A stretch of 64,000 nucleotides of DNA from Microbacterium sp. SORGH_AS_0969 (GTDB lineage: Bacteria > Actinomycetota > Actinomycetes > Actinomycetales > Microbacteriaceae): positions 2,480,001 to 2,544,000 of the forward strand of contig NZ_JAUTAG010000001.1 in NCBI RefSeq assembly GCF_030818255.1, given 5' to 3'. Under the pieces are notes generated by a model that saw only the letters and a program-made list of their open reading frames with translations, was not told the origin of the DNA and searched no databases. The first letter of the stretch is position 1; each line of letters starts with the position of its first letter. This document shows, piece by piece, positions 35,116-44,356 of this stretch. Made by a program: the position numbers and the translations under genes.

Positions 35116-36707
35116 ACCTTCGTCGCCGCCTGGGCCGCACCGCGGCCATCCTCGCGGTCGTGACGCTCGTGGCTCTGGTGCCCGTTCCCGCTCAGGCCGA
35201 CGGCTACGTCCGCATCTCGGGTTCGGGGTCGACCTGGTCGCAGAACGCGCTCGATCAGTGGCGCAAGAACGTCGCGAACAACTACGGCATGACCGTGAAC
35301 TACTCGGGAACCGGTTCGTCGGCGGGGCGGAACGACTTCATCAATCAGACGGTGGACTTCGCCGTCAGCGAGATCCCCTTCCAGAGTCAGCCCGAGGACA
35401 ACTCCCCGCCCGAGAACCCCACGAGCGGGTACGCGTACATGCCGATCGTCGCCGGCGGCACCTCGCTCATGTACAACCTCAAGATCGGCGGCAAGCGGGT
35501 CACCAACCTGCGTCTGTCGGGTGAGGTCATCACGAAGATCTTCGCGGGCCAGATCGCGAAGTGGAACGACCCGGCCATCCAGGCCGACAACCCGGCGCTC
35601 GCGATGCCCGATGTCTCGATCACGCCGGTGTATCGCTCCGACGGGTCGGGCACGAGCGCGCAGTTCACGCTGTGGATGTCGAAGCAGTTCGGGAGCATCT
35701 GGACCTACGGCATGCGGTCGCAGTTCCCGCAGGTCACCGACGCCTTCAAGGGGCAGAACGGTTCGCTGGGTGTGGCGGGCTACGTGAGCCAGAACTACGG
35801 CGAGGGAGCGATCACCTACGTCGAGTACTCGTACGCGATGAAGTCCGGCTTCCCCGTCGTCAAGATGCTCAACAACGCCGGGTACTACGTCGAACCGACC
35901 TACCAGTCCGTCGCGGTCGCGTTGATGTCGGCCCAGATCAACAACGATCTGACGCAGAACCTCGACGGGGTCTACAACAGCAACGATCCGCGCGCGTATC
36001 CCATGTCGAGCTACTCGTACATGATCGTGCCGACCGAGACCAATAAGGTGTTCACGCCCGAGAAGGGCCGCACCCTGAGCCGCTTCGCCACGTACATGCT
36101 GTGCGAGGGGCAGCAGCAGGCGTCCGCCCTGGGGTACTCGCCGCTGCCGATGAACCTCGTCCAGGCCGGATCCGACGTGCTCAAGAGGATCCCCGGCACC
36201 GAGGGCGGCGTCGACTTCAACAACTGCAACAACCCGACCTTCAAGCCCGGCGACTCCCCGCGGAACAACCAGCTGGCGCTGACCGCGCCGGCACCGCCCG
36301 ACTGCGACCGCAAGGGCGCGACGCAGTGCGTCGAGGGCACCGGCGGTGCGCAGGAAGAGACGCCGACCACGGGAACGGGCGGGGCGAGCGGCGGCGCGAA
36401 CAGCGCGGATGCCGCGGCGGGTGCCGCGGGCACGACCGGCGGTGGAACCGACGCGGGAGCGGCCGGCACGGCACCGGGCACGACCGGAGGCACGGCGGCC
36501 GACCCGGTGTACGACGCGAACGGCAACCTCGTCTCGGCGGCAGCGGGAGGGACGTCGGCCGCCGTCTCGGCCCCCTTCTCGCTCGCCGAGAACGGGTGGG
36601 GGACGCCCCAGATCATCATGCTCGCGGCGGGACTGCTCGTGGTCGCCGCGATCCTCATCCCGCCCGTCGTCGGTCGTCGATCCCGCGGAGAAAAAAGACC
36701 ACTCTGA
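35112..36707 (+). CDS. pstS: Phosphate-binding protein PstS, C-terminally membrane-anchored
   Basis: A 531-residue secreted phosphate-binding protein. The signal peptide (VTLVALVPVPAQA, cleavage near residue 32) has no lipobox cysteine. The binding domain has the PstS landmarks ISGSGSTWSQNALDQW, NYSGTGSSAGRNDF, FAVSEIPF and VYRSDGSGTSAQFTLW. After about residue 400 comes a Gly/Ala/Thr-rich linker, a membrane segment (IIMLAAGLLVVAAILIPPVV) and a basic tail RRSRGEKRPL. So it is tethered by its C-terminus rather than by lipid. The GTG start overlaps the pstA stop. It is the first of three binding-protein-like proteins in the operon. Confidence 0.93.
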   Translation: MNLRRRLGRTAAILAVVTLVALVPVPAQADGYVRISGSGSTWSQNALDQWRKNVANNYGMTVNYSGTGSSAGRNDFINQTVDFAVSEIPFQSQPEDNSPPENPTSGYAYMPIVAGGTSLMYNLKIGGKRVTNLRLSGEVITKIFAGQIAKWNDPAIQADNPALAMPDVSITPVYRSDGSGTSAQFTLWMSKQFGSIWTYGMRSQFPQVTDAFKGQNGSLGVAGYVSQNYGEGAITYVEYSYAMKSGFPVVKMLNNAGYYVEPTYQSVAVALMSAQINNDLTQNLDGVYNSNDPRAYPMSSYSYMIVPTETNKVFTPEKGRTLSRFATYMLCEGQQQASALGYSPLPMNLVQAGSDVLKRIPGTEGGVDFNNCNNPTFKPGDSPRNNQLALTAPAPPDCDRKGATQCVEGTGGAQEETPTTGTGGASGGANSADAAAGAAGTTGGGTDAGAAGTAPGTTGGTAADPVYDANGNLVSAAAGGTSAAVSAPFSLAENGWGTPQIIMLAAGLLVVAAILIPPVVGRRSRGEKRPL

Positions 36708-36717
36708 TCGGGGATTT

Positions 36718-36737
36718 TGCAACGTTCAAGCGTTGCA
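36718..36737 (+). other. Small hairpin after pstS
   Basis: TGCAACG (36718-36724) pairs with CGTTGCA (36731-36737) around a 6-base loop, 11 bases after the pstS stop. No T-tract follows. It may mark a processing or partial termination point before the surface-protein genes. Confidence 0.4.
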
Positions 36738-36843
36738 GTCACCGCGGCGGTGCCTCGTTGACACCGCGTTCATCCCGCCGTCACCCGCCGCCCGTCCACT
36801 TGTCTCGACGCTTCTTCGAGAAGCACTCTGCAAAGGAAACCTC

Positions 36844-39510
36844 GTGTCTGAACACCGTGAGCGGCGAACCGCTGCGTCCCGCTCCGCGGGGCGACGCGCA
36901 CGGACGGCGTCCGGTGCCCGGGCCGCGGATAGTGTCGTGTCGCGCGGGCGCCGGGCCCTGGCATCCGTCGTCGTCGGCACCCTCGCGGGTCTGACGATCT
37001 TCGCCCTGACCGGCGGGACAGGAGCGCTGTCCGCGATCGCCCCGTCGGCCGTCGCGGACGACTCCTCCGCGGTGACCGTCACGGCGAAGGATCAAGACCT
37101 CGACGTCGAGAACGCCCCGTTCCCCGACCTCTCGGTGACCGTCTCGCAGACGCGGGCGTTGGAGTCGCAGGGCATCGTCGTGTCGTGGACCGGGGGAAAG
37201 CCCTCGACCGTGCCGAGCTCGCAGATCGGCGGAGCGGACTTCCTGCAGGTCTTCCAGTGCTGGGGCGACGACCCGGCGCATCCGGGCACCCCCGACCGGA
37301 CGACCTGCCAGTACGGGCTCGGAGGCGTCCCCGGCTCGCACCGCGACGATCCCCGCGACACCGACGCATCGGTCGCCGCAGAGGACAAGCCGTACACGGT
37401 CTTCGGTGACGGGTTCGCCACCCCGACCTACACGTCCATTCCCTTCCGGGGAGCGAACGGCCGCACCGTCGCCAACGTCGTCGACGGTGCCTACTCGTAC
37501 ACCAAGGACGCCGACGGCAAAGACGTCCTGGCCGACATGAACACGAACGAGTTCTTCTCGAAGTACACGACCAACATGGTGTCGTGGGCGGGGTCCGGCG
37601 GCGACGGCTCCGGGTCGGTGAAGTTCGAGGTCCAGACCGCGCTGCAGTCGCAGGGTCTCGGCTGCGGCTCACCCGTGACGGCCGCCGACGGCAGCGTGTC
37701 CGGTTCGAGCTGCTGGCTGGTCATCCTGCCTCGCGGGCAGCAGGACGGCGGGGCGTCCTTCATCACGAAGTCGGGGCTCTTCTGGGACGCGTGGAAGCAC
37801 CGCATCGCGGTCAAGCTCGACTTCAAACCCCTGGGCGTCCGGTGCCCCATCGGCGCGGCCGAGCGGCAGCTCGCGGGAAGCGAGCTGATCAGCCGGGCGG
37901 TCTCGTCGTGGCAGCCCGTGGTCTGCAACCAGTCGGGCGGCTCGGTCTACTCGGCCATCACCGGGGCGGAGTCCGACGCGGCGCGCGCGGCGAACGGCAC
38001 CGCACCGGCACCGCTCGCCCTGACCTCGCGCCCCCTGGATCCGAGCCTGGGCACCGACTCGCTGCGATACGCCCCCGTGGCCATCACGGGAGCGGCGATC
38101 TCGTTCGCGATCGACCGGAACCCGCGCCCGGGAGACGACACCGTGCCCGAGGACGTCCAGAAACGCGTCGGACTACCCTTCACCTCTCTGAAGCTGACCC
38201 CGCGACTCGTGGCGAAGCTGCTCACGAACTCGTACCTCGACTCGCTGCCGACCTTCGCCGACCGGGACCATCTGAGCCACAAGGACGGCGACGAGCGCGT
38301 GTACAACCCGCGCAACCTCGTCAGCGACCCCGACTTCCTCGCGATCAACGATCCCGAGTGGAAGTACCAGGCGCTCGCCGCGGCGTCCCTCGCCGACGCG
38401 CTGGTTCCGCAGGGGCGCTCCGACGCGGCCTGGGCGATCTGGCAGTACGTGATGAGTGACGAATCGGCTCGTCAGTTCCTCGCCGGCACCCCGGACGAAT
38501 GGGGGATGACGGTCAATCCGTGGAGCTCGACGGATGCCGAGAAGAACCCCACGAAGGCCGCGTTGACCCTGCCGCGCGAAGACTTCCCCAAGGCCGACCC
38601 GGTCGAGCAGGCCGAGACGCCGTCGGCGGGGCCGGTCAACCTCGTGACCTGGCGTCCCTACGTCAACGATCTCGACTCCGGCGCGTACAACACGCTGCGC
38701 GGCGACGGTCTGACGCTCGGGGCGTGGGATCCGATCGCCGTGCCACCGAAGTACGGCAAAGCCGATCGGAGTCTGCCCGGGCGTCAGGCGGTCGTGGCGG
38801 TGACCGACACGGCATCCGCGGCCCGGTACCAGATCGTCACGGCGTCGCTGAAGAATCCGGCGGGGGAGTTCGTGGGAGCGACGACGGATGCCATGGCCGC
38901 CGCGGCCGCGGCCATGACGCCGACCGCCGGGCAGGCGCAGGTCGTGGCGTTCGACCCCGGTTCCCCGAGTGCGATCGCCGCGCGCGGCGCGTACCCGCTC
39001 ACCATGCCCGTGTACGCGGCCATCAACCCGAAGTCCTCCGACGCGGAGCTCCGCAAGAGCTACGCCGCCTTCATCCGCTTCGCCGCGAAGGACGGGCAGC
39101 GTCCGGGAACGGCTCCCGGGCAGCTGCCGCAGGGATTCGTTCCGCTGCCCGAGGGATGGCAGACCCTCGCCCTCACGGCCGCGGACGACATCGAGGCGGG
39201 ACGGATGCCGAGCCTCGGCGGCACACCGACCCCCGCGGCGAACGGCCCCGCGGCGGGCGTGCCCTTCCCCAGCGGCGGCGTCGTCGGCAGCGCCCCGGCC
39301 GCGGCCGCCCCCGCACCCGCGGCCCCGGCGCAGGCCTCCCCCCCGGACCCCGTGGCATCCGGTTCCGCCGCCCCCGCTCGGACGGGTGGCACCACACCCG
39401 ACGATCCGGACATGGGCGCCCTGCCGGCCGCGCTGCCGGCCAGTGTCGCGGGTGGGCTCGCCGCCGCCTTCGCCGTGCCCCTCCTCGGACGACTGCGCCG
39501 ACGGCTCTGA
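36844..39510 (+). CDS. Large membrane-anchored PstS-like/substrate-binding surface protein
   Basis: An 888-residue secreted protein. A basic N-terminus (MSEHRERRTAASRSAGRRAR) leads to a hydrophobic signal segment (ASVVVGTLAGLTIFALTGG). The ectodomain has conserved cysteines in pairs (FQCWGDD...TTCQYG, LGCGSP...SSCW, RCPIG...VVCNQ). A middle part recalls PstS: RYAPVAITGAAISFAIDRNP and KLTPRLVAKLLTNSYLD correspond to the phosphate-binding protein hinge region. A Pro/Ala linker, a C-terminal hydrophobic segment (ASVAGGLAAAFAVPLLG) and RLRRRL end the chain. The GTG at 36844 has an AAAGGAAA site. No LPXTG is present. Function unknown; the position inside the pst locus suggests a role in phosphate or polymer capture. 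Confidence 0.8.
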   Translation: MSEHRERRTAASRSAGRRARTASGARAADSVVSRGRRALASVVVGTLAGLTIFALTGGTGALSAIAPSAVADDSSAVTVTAKDQDLDVENAPFPDLSVTVSQTRALESQGIVVSWTGGKPSTVPSSQIGGADFLQVFQCWGDDPAHPGTPDRTTCQYGLGGVPGSHRDDPRDTDASVAAEDKPYTVFGDGFATPTYTSIPFRGANGRTVANVVDGAYSYTKDADGKDVLADMNTNEFFSKYTTNMVSWAGSGGDGSGSVKFEVQTALQSQGLGCGSPVTAADGSVSGSSCWLVILPRGQQDGGASFITKSGLFWDAWKHRIAVKLDFKPLGVRCPIGAAERQLAGSELISRAVSSWQPVVCNQSGGSVYSAITGAESDAARAANGTAPAPLALTSRPLDPSLGTDSLRYAPVAITGAAISFAIDRNPRPGDDTVPEDVQKRVGLPFTSLKLTPRLVAKLLTNSYLDSLPTFADRDHLSHKDGDERVYNPRNLVSDPDFLAINDPEWKYQALAAASLADALVPQGRSDAAWAIWQYVMSDESARQFLAGTPDEWGMTVNPWSSTDAEKNPTKAALTLPREDFPKADPVEQAETPSAGPVNLVTWRPYVNDLDSGAYNTLRGDGLTLGAWDPIAVPPKYGKADRSLPGRQAVVAVTDTASAARYQIVTASLKNPAGEFVGATTDAMAAAAAAMTPTAGQAQVVAFDPGSPSAIAARGAYPLTMPVYAAINPKSSDAELRKSYAAFIRFAAKDGQRPGTAPGQLPQGFVPLPEGWQTLALTAADDIEAGRMPSLGGTPTPAANGPAAGVPFPSGGVVGSAPAAAAPAPAAPAQASPPDPVASGSAAPARTGGTTPDDPDMGALPAALPASVAGGLAAAFAVPLLGRLRRRL

Positions 39511-39601
39511 CGCCGCGCCGGTCTCCGCTCCCCAGACCCGTCCTCTCGCAACTGAACACCCGAATCACATCTGTGCACCACACCAATCGAAAGGCATTGA
39601 G

Positions 39602-40702
39602 TTGAAGCTCAAGAAGCTGGCCGCCATGGGCGCGGCTTGCGGTATCGCGATCGCCGGCCTCGGCGTCGCCTCCATGGCCTCGGCCGAGCCGGTCTCGAAC
39701 AGCTACTCGCTGGTCGGTTCCGACACGCTGCAGGACGCGGCCAACGCGATCACGAACGGAACGACCCTCACGGGCTCGCTCGTCCGTGTGACCTCCACCA
39801 ACAAGACGCTCGGCAGCTTCGACGCGTTCGGTTCCACGGCCATCCAGACCAAGCAGGGCGGTCCGTTCTTCGGCCGTCCCGCCGGTTCGGGCGCGGGTGT
39901 CACGGCGCTCCGCGCCTCGATCACGGGTGCGCTGTACAGCGGCAACGCCGGCGTGCCGGCCCGCCAGATCACCGGCCAGGTCGACATCGCCCGCTCCTCG
40001 AGCGGTCCCGGCAACAACGCCAACGCCAACGGTCTGCTCGCGTACGTGCCCTTCGCGCGCGACGCGGTCGGTTTCGCGTTCCGCGGTGGCGACTCGTCGT
40101 GGTCCACGCTGACGCCCGCCCAGCTGAAGTCGATCTACGAGTGCAGCACGACGTCGATCGGTGGCGTCACCGTCAAGCCGCGCCTGCCCCAGAACGGCTC
40201 GGGGACGCGCAACTTCTTCCTCGGCGCCATCGGCAGCCCGACGCTCGGCTCGTGCGTCACCGACGCCAACGGCACCACGCCCGAGAACGACGCGTCGGTG
40301 CTCGGCACGAACGACCTCATCCCGTTCAGCGCCGCCAGCTGGATCGCCCAGGCGAACGGCGCCACCGGGGTCAACACGACGACGACCTCCGGTGTGAAGT
40401 TCGGCTCGCCCGTCAACCAGGAGCCCGCCTTCACGGGCACCGCGCCCAACCTCGTCCCCAACGTCGACTTCTATAAGGACGCGACCTTCGGCCGCGACAC
40501 CTACCTGGTCGTCGAATACGCCCGCATCGTCCCCGGTGGCGACAAGTACGACGCGGGCCTCGCCAACCTCGTCAACCCGTCGGTCACCAACAGCCTCACC
40601 AGCTTCGGTTCGCTGCCGATCTCGGTCGGCGCGGTGAAGAAGAAGTTCGGCTTCCTCGCTCCCTCCACCACCACCATCCAGCGCGCGTTCGCGACGCTGT
40701 GA
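39602..40702 (+). CDS. Secreted PstS-like substrate-binding protein
   Basis: A 366-residue protein from a TTG start at 39602, preceded by AAAGG at suitable distance; this start gives a perfect signal peptide (KKLAAMGAACGIAIAGLG, cleavage after MASA). The mature chain resembles type 2 periplasmic binding proteins of the PstS kind: SYSLVGSDTLQDAANAITNG, GQVDIARSSSGPG, AYVPFARDAVGFAFRGGDSS, LTPAQLKSIYECS and NGSGTRNFFLGAIG. It has no membrane anchor and no lipobox, so it is released or held by partners. Codons are strongly biased to C-ending forms, suggesting high expression. It may be a second phosphate or phospho-ligand binder. Confidence 0.82.
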   Translation: MKLKKLAAMGAACGIAIAGLGVASMASAEPVSNSYSLVGSDTLQDAANAITNGTTLTGSLVRVTSTNKTLGSFDAFGSTAIQTKQGGPFFGRPAGSGAGVTALRASITGALYSGNAGVPARQITGQVDIARSSSGPGNNANANGLLAYVPFARDAVGFAFRGGDSSWSTLTPAQLKSIYECSTTSIGGVTVKPRLPQNGSGTRNFFLGAIGSPTLGSCVTDANGTTPENDASVLGTNDLIPFSAASWIAQANGATGVNTTTTSGVKFGSPVNQEPAFTGTAPNLVPNVDFYKDATFGRDTYLVVEYARIVPGGDKYDAGLANLVNPSVTNSLTSFGSLPISVGAVKKKFGFLAPSTTTIQRAFATL

Positions 40703-40731
40703 CCTCTGAGAACGGAAAAGGACTCCACCTC

Positions 40732-42294
40732 ATGAACATCAAGAAGTTCGGGACGATCGTCGCCGCGGCGACGGCGGTCTCGCTTCTCGCGGGCGGCTTC
40801 TCGGCCACCGCGGCGAACGCGGCCACGGGTGCGCCGCAGTTCTACCTCCTCGACGGCGGTGACGGACACCTCCTCGCCGACGACACCGTCCTGAACTGGG
40901 ATTCGCAGGTCGTCGCCACGCCCGGACCGACCGTCGACGACATCACGGTGCTGTTCCCCGGCACGGCCGACGCGACCGGTGTCGCGTACTTCATCGCCCC
41001 CCAGGGCAAGGAGACCACGATGTCGGCCTGGACGGCGTCCAGCGACGGCGCCCTCACCCCCGGCACGGTCGACATCATGGCCCCGAACCTGACGCTCTCG
41101 GGCTTCCTGTTCGGCAACTGGGCCCAGGTCAAGGCGAACGGCGGTGACTTCAGCCTCGGCTTCGCGTGGACCCGCAACAACGGTCTGAACATCGCGGATG
41201 CCGGCGTGAAGTACGTGGGCATCCACGTCAAGCCCGGCGGCGACTGGACGTTCGACCCGCAGAGCTCCGGCCCCTCGGCCACGGCTCCGACCATCACGAC
41301 CACCGCTCTCGGCACGGCCAAGGTCGGTGCGGCGTTCTCGCAGACGCTCACCGCCGACGGCACCGCCCCGATCACGTGGTCGATCAAGGACGGCGGGGCC
41401 CTTCCCGCCGGTCTGACCCTCGACGGCGCGACCGGTGTCGTGTCGGGCACGCCCACCACCGCCGGCTCGTACAGCTTCACCGTCGTCGCCACCAACAGCG
41501 CGGGCAGCAACGAGAAGGCGTTCACCGGCACGGTGGACACGGCCGCTCCGACCGCGCCGACGAAGCCCTCGGGCTCCTCGGCGAACAAGGTCGACGTGGC
41601 CGACCCCGCCAAGGGTGCGAAGACGATCACCGTCCCCGCGGGCGCCGCCAACAAGGGCAAGACCCTCGAGGCGTGGGCCTGGTCCGACCCGACCGACCTC
41701 GGTCAGGTCACCGACGACGGCAACGGCAACTTCTCGGTGGACATCTCGAGCCTGCCGGGCGGCGAGCACACCATCGCCCTGGTCGCCCCCGGCGACGCGA
41801 CGTACACCGTCCTCGCCTGGGACACCTTCACGAAGCAGTCCGCTGCCGGTGACACCACCACCGACGCCGTCGACCTGTCGGCCGCGGTCACCGCGAGCGA
41901 CCTGTGGTCGCTGAACGCCGAGGCCACCAAGGTCGACTTCGGCAGCGTGGCGCGCGACAAGAGCGTCACCAAGTCGCTCGGCAAGGTCACCGTCATCGAC
42001 GACCGCAACGTTCTCAAGGGCTGGGACCTCACCGCCGCGTGGACCCCCTTCAAGAACGGCGCGGGCGACGAGATCCCCGCCACCGCGCTCGCCGTGGCGC
42101 CCAAGGCCTACACCGGCTACACCCCCATCACGGGTGTGACCGTCGGCACGGGTTCGAAGATCGCCTCCAGCACGGCCGTCACGACGCTCACCACCGGTGC
42201 GCTCTTCGACGCCGACCTCACCTTCACCGCCCCGAAGGACGCGCAGACGGGCGACTACACGTCGACCCTGACGGTCACCCTCACCTCCAAGTGA
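40732..42294 (+). CDS. Secreted WxL-like surface protein with Ig-like domain
   Basis: A 520-residue secreted protein; signal peptide ends at ANA near residue 30. A beta-rich N-terminal domain is followed by a putative immunoglobulin-like (He_PIG) domain, PITWSIKDGGALPAGLTLDG through GTPTTAGSYSFTVVATNSAG. The C-terminal about 130 residues look like a WxL domain: DLWSLNAEATKVDFGSVARD, GKVTVIDDRNVLKGWDLTA and a final DYTSTLTVTLTSK. In Firmicutes WxL domains bind peptidoglycan non-covalently and partner with DUF916 proteins, and one follows here. AAAGGA precedes the ATG. Codons are highly biased, suggesting an abundant surface protein. Confidence 0.78.
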   Translation: MNIKKFGTIVAAATAVSLLAGGFSATAANAATGAPQFYLLDGGDGHLLADDTVLNWDSQVVATPGPTVDDITVLFPGTADATGVAYFIAPQGKETTMSAWTASSDGALTPGTVDIMAPNLTLSGFLFGNWAQVKANGGDFSLGFAWTRNNGLNIADAGVKYVGIHVKPGGDWTFDPQSSGPSATAPTITTTALGTAKVGAAFSQTLTADGTAPITWSIKDGGALPAGLTLDGATGVVSGTPTTAGSYSFTVVATNSAGSNEKAFTGTVDTAAPTAPTKPSGSSANKVDVADPAKGAKTITVPAGAANKGKTLEAWAWSDPTDLGQVTDDGNGNFSVDISSLPGGEHTIALVAPGDATYTVLAWDTFTKQSAAGDTTTDAVDLSAAVTASDLWSLNAEATKVDFGSVARDKSVTKSLGKVTVIDDRNVLKGWDLTAAWTPFKNGAGDEIPATALAVAPKAYTGYTPITGVTVGTGSKIASSTAVTTLTTGALFDADLTFTAPKDAQTGDYTSTLTVTLTSK

Positions 42295-42311
42295 GCTGAC
42301 CGGCGCCGGTG

Positions 42312-42342
42312 GCACGGGGGGATCCTCGCGATCCCCCCGTGC
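42312..42342 (+). terminator. Hairpin between WxL-like and DUF916 genes
   Basis: A perfect 13-bp stem (42312-42324 with 42330-42342) has a 5-base loop CTCGC. The following bases are TGCCACACC, so there is no U-tract. It probably reduces read-through into the downstream membrane-protein genes or protects the upstream message. Confidence 0.6.
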
Positions 42343-42410
42343 TGCCACACCATCAGCCCTCGTTCACCTCGGCGACACGCTCGTGTCGCCCCCACCTGCG
42401 GAGATAGAGC

Positions 42411-43559
42411 GTGTTCTCTTCGACCCTGCGGCACCGCCTCCCGGCTCTGGGTGCCGTCTCCCTCGTCACCGCGGCGATCATCGCCGGCCTCGGGATGCCG
42501 TCCGCCGCCACGGCTGCCACCGGCACCGCCGTCCTCGCGACCGACGATGCGCCCGCCGCCGGGAGCGAGTCGGCCGTCACCGTCGGCGTCGCCACCCGCC
42601 CCGCCGGAGAGGACGGGCGCCCCGACGGGCGGTCCCGCTTCACCTTCGCCGCCGACCCGGGACAGACGGTCACCGATCGCGTGCTCGTCGGCAACACCGG
42701 CACGGCCCGCCAGGACTTCACCGTCTACGCCACCGACGCGTTCAACGACGACGCCGGCGAGCTCTCCCTGCTCCCCACGGATGCCACTCCCACCTCGGTC
42801 GGGTCGTGGATCCGCTTCGACGACGGCAGCGACCGCGTGACGTTCGGCCTCGAGCCGCAGGAAGTGCGCCTGCTGACCTTCACCGTCGCGGTACCGGCGG
42901 ACGCGACCCCGGGCGATCACGTCGGCGGGGTCGTGGCATCCGTCCTCGAGGCGGGCGCGCAGGTCACCGTCGACCGCCGCGTCGCGACCTCGGTCTTCGC
43001 GCGGGTCGCCGGTGACCTCCAACCGCAGCTGTCGCTCACGAGCTACGAGGCGTCGTATCAGGGGGACTGGTGGAACCCGTTCTCCGGGCACGTCCAGCTC
43101 CACTACACCGTGAGCAACCCCGGCAATGTCGCTCTCGCCGCGAACCTCACGTCGGGCACGCGAACGTGGCTCGGCATCCCGGCGACGGGGGAGCAGGGCG
43201 GCAAGGTTCCCGTCGTGCTGCCGGGCAACAGCGCGTCGTACGAGTCGACGGTCGACGGTGTCGGCCAATGGCTGTACCTGAACCCGTTCACGACCCTCAG
43301 CCCCTTCGTGGAGTCGCCCGACGCGTCGATGCAGGTGGTGGTGACGCCGATCACGCGTGACGCGGTGGCGTTCGCGGTTCCGTGGACGGTGCTGATCCTG
43401 GGAGTGCTGGCGGCGCTCGCGGTCCTGTTCTCGCGCTGGCGCCGGCGTCGCGACGAGGTGCGTGCCCGTGAGTGGATGGACTTCGTCGCCGAGACCGCGG
43501 CCGCGGACGCCGCCGCGGACGCCGCGGCGCTCGCGGGAACTCGGGCGGACGGTTCATGA
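42411..43559 (+). CDS. DUF916-like (WxL-interacting) membrane protein
   Basis: A 382-residue protein: signal peptide ending at TAA near residue 35, an N-terminal beta domain (RSRFTFAADPGQTVTDRVLV, then NTGTARQDFTVYATDAF) matching the DUF916 peptidoglycan-binding-like domain, a second beta domain (LQLHYTVSNPGNVALAANLT region), one membrane segment (FAVPWTVLILGVLAALAVLF) and an Arg-rich cytoplasmic tail. DUF916/DUF3324 proteins in Firmicutes are partners of WxL proteins. GGAG at 42400-42403 supports the GTG start. The stop overlaps the next gene (ATGA). Confidence 0.85.
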   Translation: MFSSTLRHRLPALGAVSLVTAAIIAGLGMPSAATAATGTAVLATDDAPAAGSESAVTVGVATRPAGEDGRPDGRSRFTFAADPGQTVTDRVLVGNTGTARQDFTVYATDAFNDDAGELSLLPTDATPTSVGSWIRFDDGSDRVTFGLEPQEVRLLTFTVAVPADATPGDHVGGVVASVLEAGAQVTVDRRVATSVFARVAGDLQPQLSLTSYEASYQGDWWNPFSGHVQLHYTVSNPGNVALAANLTSGTRTWLGIPATGEQGGKVPVVLPGNSASYESTVDGVGQWLYLNPFTTLSPFVESPDASMQVVVTPITRDAVAFAVPWTVLILGVLAALAVLFSRWRRRRDEVRAREWMDFVAETAAADAAADAAALAGTRADGS

Positions 43560-44356
43560 CGCGTCCCCGGCGATCGGCGCCGCACGGGGCGATGCCCCCG
43601 GTCGCGTCGCGACGCGTCGCCGCCGCGGGGATCGCGCTCGCCCTCGTCGTGCTCGCGGGTTCGGGTGCGGCGAGCGCCTCGGCTTCCCCGACGGATGACC
43701 CCGGCACCCTGTCCGTGACGATCACCGACGGATCGACGGCGACACCGTCTCCTCCCGTGTCGCCGGTGGCGACCGGGGGATCGAGCGTTCCGGGCGGGTC
43801 GGTTCCCGCCGGCGGCACGAGGCCGGTGCCCCTGCCCGCCACGGGCTCGAGCGGCTCCGGCGGCGGGGGCGTCGCCCCCGCGAGCGAGGTCAGCGTGGCC
43901 GGCATGGTCTACGTCGGGGGACTGAACGCCTCCGCGTTCCCCGAGCCCGATCCCACCGCCGGGATCGTCGACGTGTGGTTCACGGTGCGCAACGCCGCCT
44001 CGACCCCGATCGACGCGACGGCGGACTTCTGGATGGATGCCGGGATGTTCTCGCAGCGTCTGGATGCCGTCGACGGCGTCCAGGTGACCGCTCTGCAGCC
44101 GGGCGAGAGCCGGGTCGTCTCGGCTCGCCTCCGCCACGGGGGCCAGTGGACGCTGCTGTCGACCCACGTGACGCTCACCCCGCCGGAAAGCGTCGACGGC
44201 GTCGCCCTGACGCCGGTGACCCGTGACGCCCTCACCCTGCTCTTCCCGTGGGTGATCGCGGCCGCCGTCCTCCTCGGCGGTCTCGTCGTCCTGGTCGTGC
44301 AGATCGGCCGGGTGAGCGGTCGGGGCGAAGCGACTCCCGTGGCGGCGACGACGTGA
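43556..44356 (+). CDS. DUF916-related membrane protein, truncated paralogue
   Basis: A 266-residue protein with a signal segment (VAAAGIALALVVLAGSGAAS), a Gly/Ser/Pro-rich linker, one beta domain (IVDVWFTVRNAASTPIDATA) and a membrane segment with basic tail. Its end, LTPVTRDALTLLFPWVIAAA, aligns with VTPITRDAVAFAVPWTVLIL of the preceding protein, so the two share the membrane-proximal domain. The N-terminal DUF916 domain is missing and replaced by the linker. It overlaps both neighbours by four bases (ATGA and GTGA), indicating tight coupling. A structural partner role is inferred. Confidence 0.75.
   Translation: MTRPRRSAPHGAMPPVASRRVAAAGIALALVVLAGSGAASASASPTDDPGTLSVTITDGSTATPSPPVSPVATGGSSVPGGSVPAGGTRPVPLPATGSSGSGGGGVAPASEVSVAGMVYVGGLNASAFPEPDPTAGIVDVWFTVRNAASTPIDATADFWMDAGMFSQRLDAVDGVQVTALQPGESRVVSARLRHGGQWTLLSTHVTLTPPESVDGVALTPVTRDALTLLFPWVIAAAVLLGGLVVLVVQIGRVSGRGEATPVAATT

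Noticed and set aside
36758..36763. TTGACA as a -35 box for a promoter before the 888-residue surface protein
   Set aside because: No acceptable -10 hexamer lies 16-19 bases downstream.
36844..39510. LPXTG-type sorting signal in the 888-residue surface protein
   Set aside because: The end has ALPAALPASVAGG, a membrane segment and basic residues, but no LPXTG or LAXTG.
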